Of a stretch of 7,850 bases of DNA, positions 1 through 5,493 are shown piece by piece. A program made the translations under genes and the position numbers. The notes below the pieces were generated by a model. The model ran no database searches, had not been told where the DNA came from, and saw only the letters and a program-made list of their open reading frames with translations. This stretch comes from Treponema sp. (lineage in GTDB: Bacteria > Spirochaetota > Spirochaetia > Treponematales > Treponemataceae), in NCBI GenBank assembly GCA_017421145.1, contig JAFOTA010000205.1, forward strand, positions 1-7,850. The letters run 5' to 3'. Every line of letters starts with the position of its first letter. The stretch's first letter is position 1.

Positions 1-887
1 ACATATCCCAGCCGGCTCTTTCGAATTCTGTAAATGAACTTGAAAAGGAACTTGGAATAGAAATTTTTTCACGGAACACAAAAGGCATTTCGCTCACAGC
101 TGACGGAGAAGAATTCCTTTCATACGCACGGCAGGTCGTTGAGCAGGCGGATCTTCTTGAGCAGAGATATATAAACAAAAAGCCATCAAGACAGATATGC
201 TCGTTTTCGACACAGCACTACGCATTCGTGGTAAACGCATTCGTCAATCTAGTGAACAAAACAGGAATCGATGAATATGACTTTACTCTGCGTGAAACAA
301 GGACCTATGAAATCATAGAAGACGTGAGGAATTTGAAAAGCGAAGTCGGAGTAATCTACATGAATGAATTCAACAAAAAAGTATTGGGAAAACTTTTAAA
401 AGAAAACCACCTGAAGTTCACTCCGACGTTCACGGCTAAACCGCATGTGTTCGTAAGCTCGACAAATCCTCTTGCACACAAAAGAAAACTCAGCCTGAAA
501 GATTTGGAGCCGTATCCGTTTCTATGCTTTGAGCAGGGAGATTACAATTCGTTTTATTTTTCAGAAGAAATCCTCAGCACGATTGCGCGGAAAAAAACAA
601 TACACGTTTCTGACCGCGGCACATTGTTCAATCTTTTGATCGGACTGAACGGATACACAATCTGCTCAGGAATAGTCACGAGCGACCTGAACGGAACCCA
701 GGTAGTCTCAATCCCGCTTGATGCACCGGGGAACGAAGACATGACCGTAGGATACATAACCAACGAAAGGACGGTTGTCTCACGCTACGGAAAAATGTTC
801 ATCGAAGAGCTTGAAAAATTCAAAAGCAAATCCATGAAGCAACATCAGGGCTTCGGAATGAAATCTATAGATAAATGCAACACATGA
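1..887 (+). CDS. LysR-family transcriptional regulator, 5'-partial
   Basis: DNA-binding transcriptional regulator of the LysR type. The reading frame is open from base 3 and encodes 294 residues in the window. The first are the second half of the winged helix-turn-helix: ISQPALSNSVNELEKELG followed by IEIFSRNTKGISLTADGEEF, the classic LysR recognition helix and wing. A linker helix follows (about residues 40-60), then a periplasmic-binding-protein-like effector domain (about 65-280). Some 25-30 N-terminal residues, including the start codon, lie off the left edge. The GTG at 228 is internal and is not the start, because the HTH lies upstream of it in the same frame. The total of about 320 residues is slightly long for a family usually near 300. 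The last 19 or so residues, from base 831 on, lie in a repeat and in the left arm of a dyad, so the native C-terminus has probably been replaced. The effector and target genes cannot be told from this window; a divergent target gene may lie to the left. The family call is secure; the role is unknown. Confidence 0.93.
   Translation, partial: ISQPALSNSVNELEKELGIEIFSRNTKGISLTADGEEFLSYARQVVEQADLLEQRYINKKPSRQICSFSTQHYAFVVNAFVNLVNKTGIDEYDFTLRETRTYEIIEDVRNLKSEVGVIYMNEFNKKVLGKLLKENHLKFTPTFTAKPHVFVSSTNPLAHKRKLSLKDLEPYPFLCFEQGDYNSFYFSEEILSTIARKKTIHVSDRGTLFNLLIGLNGYTICSGIVTSDLNGTQVVSIPLDAPGNEDMTVGYITNERTVVSRYGKMFIEELEKFKSKSMKQHQGFGMKSIDKCNT
831..848 (+). repeat. 18-bp direct repeat, copy 1
   Basis: The sequence tccatgaagcaacatcag is repeated exactly at 1358-1375, 527 bp downstream in the same orientation. 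This copy lies inside the end of the LysR reading frame and runs into the left arm of the dyad at 845-1009. The two copies bracket the non-coding block, as would be expected of an insertion boundary, a recombination product or a repeated terminal module. Confidence 0.85.
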
Positions 888-1009
888 GCGGGTCCCAGTT
901 GACGGCAAAAAGCAAGGGAACCTCCCTTAAGGGCTCCCTCCTTACTTTTTGCCTACGTCCCACTCCTGTGTTGCAAAAGTCCATTGTTCTTGTCATGCCG
1001 AAGCCCTGA
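845..1009. repeat. Large imperfect inverted repeat A (165 bp)
   Basis: A nested dyad with several perfectly complementary blocks in register. Bases 845-856 (tcagggcttcgg) pair with 998-1009, 858-861 with 993-996, 877-884 (gcaacaca) with 967-974, 886-892 with 959-965 apart from one mismatch, and 904-912 (ggcaaaaag) with 945-953. The apex carries the palindrome cccttaaggg at 924-933. The left arm includes the LysR stop codon (885-887). A transcript from lysR would fold into one long hairpin that could stop transcription or act as a processing site, but it lacks the compact GC stem plus U-tract of a standard intrinsic terminator. It could also be a palindromic mobile element or a structured RNA. 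The pairing is directly visible; the function is unknown. Confidence 0.8.
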
Positions 1010-1109
1010 GATTAAAAAAAATTGTTGTTCTCCATGCAGACCAATGGTTTTTATGGAAATGTATTGTTTGTTCATGCGAATCGGTTCCCTTCCAAACAAA
1101 AGATTTCAG

Positions 1110-1170
1110 GGACTCAGCATCATTTTAAACAAATGTGCGGAACGGCATCTTTTGTAAATATGTCGAGTCC
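1110..1170. repeat. Palindromic unit, left copy of dyad B
   Basis: A 61-bp unit bounded by ggactcagcat and atgtcgagtcc, which are inverted relatives of each other (9 of 11 positions). It also contains the block tgcggaacg, which is shared in inverted orientation with the unit at 1295-1360. It can fold by itself or pair with its partner, so alternative structures are possible. Confidence 0.6.
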
Positions 1171-1294
1171 TACAACCATGGTTCAACAGGCGGAAGCGTG
1201 GTGGCCGGAACGAAAAAAATCTGCACAAACGAAGTGCGGAAGCCTTTTTTCGGGACGGACACACGCTGGGAGCATGTTATAAACATGTTTTATT

Positions 1295-1360
1295 GGACTC
1301 GACATTTTGGTTCACCAGAATACGTTCCGCATATATATAATGGAGTTTCATGCTGAGTCC
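1295..1360. repeat. Palindromic unit, right copy of dyad B (inverted)
   Basis: A 66-bp partner of the unit at 1110-1170 in inverted orientation. It begins ggactcgacat, contains cgttccgca, and ends atgctgagtcc. The three blocks match the left copy exactly while the spacers have diverged, so either only the blocks are constrained or the duplication is old. Its last three bases overlap the start of direct-repeat copy 2. Confidence 0.6.
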
Positions 1361-1375
1361 ATGAAGCAACATCAG
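1358..1375 (+). repeat. 18-bp direct repeat, copy 2
   Basis: Exact second copy of tccatgaagcaacatcag (first copy at 831-848). After this copy the sequence departs from the first: copy 1 continues into ggcttcgg, copy 2 into cagggttgttgatt. It overlaps the right end of dyad B by three bases and lies just upstream of the promoter of the HD-GYP gene. Confidence 0.85.
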
Positions 1376-1389
1376 CAGGGTTGTTGATT
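1364..1389. repeat. Small hairpin overlapping the -35 region
   Basis: Bases 1364-1373 (aagcaacatc) can pair with 1380-1389 (gttgttgatt) at eight of ten positions around a six-base loop. A related pairing of caac with gttg occurs at the base of dyad A (839-843 against about 1023-1030), so this may be a collapsed relative of that element. It covers the proposed -35 box and could be an operator or only a relic of insertion. Confidence 0.45.
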
Positions 1390-1409
1390 AGGCGTCTTCG
1401 TGGTAGAAT
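1381..1409 (+). promoter_or_regulatory. Sigma-70-type promoter for the HD-GYP gene
   Basis: A -35 box TTGTTG (1381-1386) and a -10 box TAGAAT (1404-1409, one mismatch to TATAAT) are separated by exactly 17 bp. The expected transcription start is near 1416, immediately before the ATG at 1417 and seven bases before the ATG at 1423. Transcripts would therefore have almost no leader. Confidence 0.6.
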
Positions 1410-1416
1410 CCTTGCG

Positions 1417-2328
1417 ATGCGCATGAAAAACAAAGCCAGGGCAATTTTGGCGGCCCTCTTATTTCAACTTCCTCTTTTTCCGCTTGTATCTCAGGAAGCT
1501 TCAAAAAACCCTGTGATTACAAACGACCTAGACGAAGATTTTTCATTGTCAATGTTCACGTTGAAAGGCGTGTTCATGCAGCAGGACGACGGCGGTCTCA
1601 ACATCAAGGATGTTTTTATAAGCGTCTTCAGCATCATGGCGGCAATTGCGGCGGCATTCGGAACATACAATCTCGTAATCTATCTAATCGGAAGAAAATC
1701 ACGGAAGCTGCTTGAAGCAAAATTCAATGCCATAAAAAAAATCGCGGCGAGAACAAAACTTGACTTCATCTCCGAAGCAGATTTTTCATCCCTTATTGAA
1801 AAAGCGTTCGAGCTTTCAAAAAAAACGGACAAGCACACCGGACGGAAATATACAAATCAGCTGCCGGTTCTTGTCTACGGAATCTCAATCAAAATGGGAG
1901 AGGGACAGAAAAATGCCGCAATGCATTTTCTCTCATCCCTGGTTTACGACGTTGGATTTCTTGACATACCGAGCGAACTTTTTTTCGGGGAAATTTTGAA
2001 CCGCAAAGAAAAAATGATTTTCAAAAAACACACGATATGCTTTGACAACAAAATCCCCGACATGCCGCAGGAGCTGTTCATCGAATGCTACGAAGCCTGT
2101 TCATGCCACCACGAAAATTATGACGGAACCGGTTATCCAGAAGGTCTTTCAGGCGGGCAGATTCCTCTTATTGCACGTATACTGCGCGTTGTGGAAAGCT
2201 ATCTTTCGCTGATTTCAAAAGGAACCTATCACAAGGGGCTTTCAAAGAAAAAAGCTATAAAAGACCTTAAATCGCGCGATGGAATTTATGAAGGCGCAAT
2301 CATAGATATTCTTGAAGATTTAGTCTAA
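1417..2328 (+). CDS. Membrane-anchored degenerate HD-GYP domain protein
   Basis: A 303-residue protein if started at ATG 1417; ATG 1423 would give 301. The TTG at 1381 is open but coincides with the -35 box and has no ribosome binding site, so I reject it. A basic N-terminus and hydrophobic stretch (RAILAALLFQLPLFPLVSQ, about residues 8-26) looks like a signal peptide or first membrane anchor. A short external segment follows, then a transmembrane helix (about 66-92) ending in basic residues, which puts the rest in the cytoplasm. Residues 150-290 resemble HD-GYP, the family that hydrolyses cyclic di-GMP: CHHENYDGTGYPEGLSGGQ (230-248) and IPLIARILRVVESYLSL are clear. However, the HD pair reads YD (LVYDVGFLDIP, 177-178) and the late metal aspartate of the DAL region is Glu. 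Hydrolysis is doubtful; a nucleotide-sensing or structural role is possible. It lies 45 bp before glmS on the same strand and may be co-transcribed with it. Confidence 0.85.
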   Translation: MRMKNKARAILAALLFQLPLFPLVSQEASKNPVITNDLDEDFSLSMFTLKGVFMQQDDGGLNIKDVFISVFSIMAAIAAAFGTYNLVIYLIGRKSRKLLEAKFNAIKKIAARTKLDFISEADFSSLIEKAFELSKKTDKHTGRKYTNQLPVLVYGISIKMGEGQKNAAMHFLSSLVYDVGFLDIPSELFFGEILNRKEKMIFKKHTICFDNKIPDMPQELFIECYEACSCHHENYDGTGYPEGLSGGQIPLIARILRVVESYLSLISKGTYHKGLSKKKAIKDLKSRDGIYEGAIIDILEDLV

Positions 2329-2340
2329 ATAATGTATTTT
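2312..2340 (+). promoter_or_regulatory. Possible promoter for the glmS cluster
   Basis: TTGAAG (2312-2317) and TATTTT (2335-2340) are separated by 17 bp. Each matches its consensus at four of six positions. They straddle the end of the HD-GYP gene and would give a leader of about 27 bases before the glmS start. In this A/T-rich gap the match may be chance, so read-through from the HD-GYP promoter is an equal alternative. Confidence 0.3.
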
Positions 2341-2360
2341 ATATGAAGATTTTATTTTAC

Positions 2361-2366
2361 GGAGGA
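2361..2366 (+). promoter_or_regulatory. glmS: Ribosome binding site deciding the glmS start
   Basis: GGAGGA is a strong Shine-Dalgarno sequence. From GGAGG it stands two bases from the ATG at 2368, which is too close, and eight bases from the ATG at 2374, which is ideal. This agrees with the need for cysteine directly after the initiator methionine. Confidence 0.85.
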
Positions 2367-2373
2367 TATGGCA

Positions 2374-4218
2374 ATGTGCGGAATCGTCGGATATGTGGGA
2401 GAAAAAAAAGCGACTCCTATTTTGGTAAATGCACTTAAGATGCTTGAATACAGGGGATACGACAGCGCGGGAATTGCAGTATTCAACGGTGAAGATATAG
2501 TCGTCAGGAAAGTCAAGGGTGCGCTCAAATGCCTTGAAGAACACATCGCAAAGGAAGTCATCGAAGGCTCGGTCGGAATCGGTCACACAAGATGGGCGAC
2601 TCACGGTGAACCGAGCGACGTAAACGCACATCCACAAACCAACGTCAGCGGAACGATTGCCATAGTGCACAACGGTATAATAGAAAACTTCGCAAAGCTC
2701 AAGGCATGGCTCCAGGAACAGGGCATCGTCTTCAAAAGCCAGACAGACACTGAAGTAGTAGCTCATTTGATCAACTATTTCTATGAGCGTGACGGGGACA
2801 TTCTTTCTGCGGTTCTCAGCGCACTCCACAGGCTTGAAGGAAGCTATGCGCTCGGCGTAATCTGCAAGGATTTTCCTGACAGAATCATTGCGGCAAGAAA
2901 AGACAGTCCGCTGATCATCGGTCTTGGGGAAGGAGAGAATTTCCTTGCAAGCGATGTACCGGCAGTCCTCGAACACACAAGAAAAGTTTATTACCTTGAC
3001 CAAAAGCAGGTCGCGGTTCTCTATAACGACCATGTCGATTTGTACGACGATCAGGGTGCAAAAGTCATAAAAGAACCGAGCCATGTCGAATGGGACATTT
3101 CATCTGCAAAAAAAGGCGGATATCCTCACTACATGCTCAAAGAAATACACGAGCAGCCGAAAGCACTCACCGACACACTCAGACCGCGCATCGTAACCGA
3201 AAACGGAAGGCCTGTTGACATAAACTTTGAGGAACTCAAGCTCACGGGCGATGACTGGAAAAAAGCAAAGCGCGTAGTAATCACGGCATGCGGAACAGCT
3301 TACCATGCAGGACTCGTAGCACGCTATGCATTTGAAAAATTTGCAAGGATTCCTGTTCTTGTCGACGTTGCATCTGAGTTCAGGTACATGAATCCCATCC
3401 TTGACGAAGATGATATTTTCATAGTCATAAGCCAGTCAGGAGAAACAGCAGACACGCTTGAAGCAATGCGCCTTGCAAAATCAAAGGGAGCGCACATCAT
3501 TGCAATCACAAACTGCGTGGGATCCACAGTGAGCCGTGAAGCCGACGACGTAATCTACACATGGGCAGGTCCTGAAATTGCGGTCGCATCAACAAAGGCA
3601 TACACAACCCAGCTCGCATGCCTTTATCTTCTTGCGCTCAAAAGCGGATTGTGCCGCGGCATCCTGAGCGAAAATGAATTCAGGAATCTTCTTTCGGAGC
3701 TTGAAAACATTCCGTCAAAAGTCGAGGAAGCTCTCAAAGACCAGAGCGTAATCCAAAAATTCGTTGACAGGAATTTCAACAAGTCAAAAGTATTTTTCAT
3801 CGGAAGGCTTTTCGACAATGCAACGAGTCCCGAATGTGCCCTCAAACTCAAAGAAGTCAGCTACATGCACAGCGAATCTTTTGCGGCCGGTGAACTGAAG
3901 CACGGTCCTATAGCATTGATGGACGAAACTTCGCTTGTCGTGGGGATCGCTACGCAGCCGGATCTTTATCAAAAACTTGCAAGCAACATAATAGAAGTAA
4001 AAAGCAGGGGAGCTTCAACGCTTATAATCACGCAGGCAGACAAAGAGACATTCAAGGATTCTGCAGACGAAGTCATAACGATTCCTAAAGTGACGGATTC
4101 TTTCGCCCCGTTGATTTCAATAGTCCCGGGACAGCTTTTTGCATACTACTGTGCGGTAATGAGGGGAAACAACCCGGACATGCCCAGGAACCTTGCAAAA
4201 TCAGTGACAGTGGAGTAA
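2374..4218 (+). CDS. glmS: Glutamine-fructose-6-phosphate aminotransferase (isomerizing)
   Basis: Makes glucosamine-6-phosphate and glutamate from fructose-6-phosphate and glutamine, the first step toward UDP-GlcNAc and peptidoglycan; cytosolic. At 614 residues it has the usual family length (E. coli about 609). The N-terminal glutaminase domain begins MCGIVGYVG, with Cys2 as nucleophile after Met removal, then YRGYDSAG (26-33), GHTRWATHG (70-78), HNGIIEN (99-105) and SQTDTEVVAHL (122-132). Two SIS sugar-isomerase domains follow: TACGTAYHAG (304-313), SQSGETADTLEA (353-364), STKAYTTQ (406-413), and EVSYMHSESFAAGELKHGP (494-512). The protein ends in the C-terminal lid LAKSVTVE. The ATG at 2368 would add Met-Ala before the catalytic cysteine, so 2374 is the start. 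No glmS ribozyme is visible in the 45-bp leader, which is too short to hold one. glnA follows after three bases, pairing glutamine supply with use. Confidence 0.98.
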   Translation: MCGIVGYVGEKKATPILVNALKMLEYRGYDSAGIAVFNGEDIVVRKVKGALKCLEEHIAKEVIEGSVGIGHTRWATHGEPSDVNAHPQTNVSGTIAIVHNGIIENFAKLKAWLQEQGIVFKSQTDTEVVAHLINYFYERDGDILSAVLSALHRLEGSYALGVICKDFPDRIIAARKDSPLIIGLGEGENFLASDVPAVLEHTRKVYYLDQKQVAVLYNDHVDLYDDQGAKVIKEPSHVEWDISSAKKGGYPHYMLKEIHEQPKALTDTLRPRIVTENGRPVDINFEELKLTGDDWKKAKRVVITACGTAYHAGLVARYAFEKFARIPVLVDVASEFRYMNPILDEDDIFIVISQSGETADTLEAMRLAKSKGAHIIAITNCVGSTVSREADDVIYTWAGPEIAVASTKAYTTQLACLYLLALKSGLCRGILSENEFRNLLSELENIPSKVEEALKDQSVIQKFVDRNFNKSKVFFIGRLFDNATSPECALKLKEVSYMHSESFAAGELKHGPIALMDETSLVVGIATQPDLYQKLASNIIEVKSRGASTLIITQADKETFKDSADEVITIPKVTDSFAPLISIVPGQLFAYYCAVMRGNNPDMPRNLAKSVTVE

Positions 4219-4221
4219 AAA

Positions 4222-5487
4222 ATGGAATACTCAACATCAGAAGTTTTGAGCTACGTTGACGACAACGACGTAAAATTTATAAAGCTCTTGTTCACCGACA
4301 TTTTCGGAAATCTAAAAAGCCTCACGGTTCAGCCGTCAATCCTTAAATCAACGTTCGAACAGGGAGTTTCATTCGATGCAAACGCCGTAAAGGGATTTCT
4401 GCACGTAAACGAAAGCGACCTTTTTATAAAGCCTGATCCTTCGACCCTTGCAGTACTTCCTTGGAGACCACAGCGCGGAAGGGTTGCACGGCTTTACTGC
4501 AACATAAATTATCCGGACGGAAAACCATTCGAAGGCGACTCAAGGCTGATTTTAAAAAACGTGATGAAAAAATGCCACGACATGGGATTTGACGTAAAAG
4601 TCGGAACCGAATGTGAGTTCTATCTTTTCAAAACCGATGAAACAGGCTTCCCTACAAAAACTCCGAGCGACCTTGCAGGATACTGTGACCTTGCACCTTT
4701 GGACAAAAGCGAAAACGTGCGCCGTGACATAGTACTTACGCTTGAACAGATGGGCATCGCACCGGAAGCAAGCCACCATGAATCAGGTCCTGGACAAAAC
4801 GAGATTGATTTCAAATATGACACAGCTTTGAGAGCCGCCGACAATCTTACGACTTTCAAAAACGTGGTAAAAACGATCTCAGCACAGGACGGATTTTTTG
4901 CATCCTTTGCACCAAAGCCATGGAGCGACAAACCGGGAAGCGGTCTTCACATAAATCTTTCGCTCTACAAAAACAACGAAAACTGCTACAGCAAAAACGA
5001 CCCTGATTCAGAACATTTTACGGCCGGCATACTTTCACACATAAAGGAAATCACTGCGTTCCTGAATCCTCTGAAACAGTCTTACGAAAGATTCGGCTCA
5101 TTTGAAGCACCGAAATATATCTCATGGTCAAGGCAAAACCGAAGCCAGCTTATCAGGATTCCGGCAGCATCGGACGACCGCTCAAGGATAGAATTGCGTT
5201 CACCGGACTGCAGCTGCAACCAGTACATTTCACTTGCATTGATCATTGCCGCGGGACTTGACGGTATAGAAAATAAAACTCCCCTCCCCCCTGCCGTTGA
5301 TTTTGATCTGTACAATGCGGACAAAGACAAGACGGCCGGACTTGAACAGCTGCCTACAAATCTCCAGCAGGCGCTTTCTTTTGCAAAAGATTCCGGCTTT
5401 GTAAAATCTGTCATTCCTGCACTCACGCTGAACGAATATGTCGCAGAAAAACAATCCGGCGGAGAAATTGAGTTTTGGGAGATATAG
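4222..5487 (+). CDS. glnA: Type I glutamine synthetase
   Basis: ATP-dependent synthesis of glutamine from glutamate and ammonia; cytosolic, and family members form dodecamers. At 421 residues it is short for GS type I (about 440-470) but the catalytic set is complete. The N-terminal beta-grasp includes FIKLLFTDIFGNLKSLTV (19-36) and FDANAVKGF (51-59, replacing the usual DGSSI-GF). Metal and substrate motifs are GTECEFYLF (128-136), HHESGPGQNEIDF (185-197), PKPWSDKPGSGLHINLSL (231-248), NPLKQSYERFGSFEAPKY (282-299), NRSQLIRIP (306-314) and RIELRSPDCSCNQY (322-335). The alignment position of B. subtilis Arg62, linked to feedback control, is His61. No adenylylation-tyrosine region was recognised. 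GGAG at the end of glmS (4212-4215) sits six bases before the ATG, so the two genes are tightly coupled. An ANTAR regulator follows six bases after the stop, suggesting nitrogen control by antitermination. Confidence 0.94.
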   Translation: MEYSTSEVLSYVDDNDVKFIKLLFTDIFGNLKSLTVQPSILKSTFEQGVSFDANAVKGFLHVNESDLFIKPDPSTLAVLPWRPQRGRVARLYCNINYPDGKPFEGDSRLILKNVMKKCHDMGFDVKVGTECEFYLFKTDETGFPTKTPSDLAGYCDLAPLDKSENVRRDIVLTLEQMGIAPEASHHESGPGQNEIDFKYDTALRAADNLTTFKNVVKTISAQDGFFASFAPKPWSDKPGSGLHINLSLYKNNENCYSKNDPDSEHFTAGILSHIKEITAFLNPLKQSYERFGSFEAPKYISWSRQNRSQLIRIPAASDDRSRIELRSPDCSCNQYISLALIIAAGLDGIENKTPLPPAVDFDLYNADKDKTAGLEQLPTNLQQALSFAKDSGFVKSVIPALTLNEYVAEKQSGGEIEFWEI

Positions 5488-5493
5488 ATTTTT

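Larger units (their letters stand above)
1110..1360. repeat. Large imperfect inverted repeat B (251 bp) with composite ends
   Basis: The blocks pair in order from outside in. Bases 1110-1120 (ggactcagcat) pair with 1350-1360, 1136-1144 (tgcggaacg) with 1323-1331, 1160-1170 (atgtcgagtcc) with 1295-1305, 1195-1200 (agcgtg) with 1262-1267, 1211-1218 (cgaaaaaa) with 1245-1252, and 1221-1226 with 1234-1239 (one G-T pair) around a seven-base loop aaacgaa (1227-1233). Each outer arm is also a dyad of its own: 1110-1170 and 1295-1360 both start with ggactc and end with gagtcc, with nine of eleven end bases matching in the left arm. The whole is therefore two inverted copies of a 61-66 bp palindromic unit around a 124-bp core. 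It resembles a miniature inverted-repeat element or a long structured RNA. No clear target duplication was seen. Confidence 0.8.
888..1416. other. Gene-free block built of inverted repeats
   Basis: No convincing gene is present between the LysR stop and the HD-GYP start. The short open frames here begin at weak codons, lack ribosome binding sites, run straight through the dyads and encode low-quality cysteine- and tryptophan-scattered peptides. The block is made of the right part of dyad A, an A-run (1013-1020), a weak stem (ttgtttg at 1064-1070 with caaacaa at 1093-1099), dyad B (1110-1360), a direct-repeat copy (1358-1375), a small hairpin (1364-1389) and a promoter (1381-1409). No tRNA, rRNA, tmRNA or SRP RNA signature was recognised. 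Confidence 0.75.

Noticed and set aside
228..230. GTG at 228 as the start of the LysR gene
   Set aside because: The frame is open upstream and encodes the conserved LysR helix-turn-helix, so this codon is internal.
845..1009. 6S RNA
   Set aside because: The length and long-hairpin shape are suggestive, but the left arm lies inside the lysR reading frame, there is no open central bubble flanked by strong stems, and no promoter was seen before it.
1220..1240. ANTAR-type hexaloop at the tip of dyad B
   Set aside because: The tip has a seven-base loop (aaacgaa), reads as an A1/G4 hexaloop only with a bulged base, and lacks the second hexaloop hairpin and an overlapping terminator.
1022..1356. 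Two overlapping plus-strand open frames of 86 and 73 codons (1022-1282 and 1135-1356)
   Set aside because: They overlap each other in different frames, have no ribosome binding site, and pass through dyad B, whose inverted symmetry explains the absence of stops better than coding does.
845..1360. Integron attC sites or a CRISPR array
   Set aside because: No GTTRRRY/RYYYAAC core sites and no integrase nearby; the repeats are inverted dyads and not short direct repeats with regular spacers.
2329..2373. glmS ribozyme upstream of glmS
   Set aside because: The gap is only 45 bp, too short for the ribozyme core, and the upstream sequence is HD-GYP coding sequence.
2320..3084. A 254-codon antisense open frame over the start of glmS
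   Set aside because: It lies opposite a strongly recognised enzyme domain, has no recognisable motif or ribosome binding site, and starts and ends without relation to other genes.
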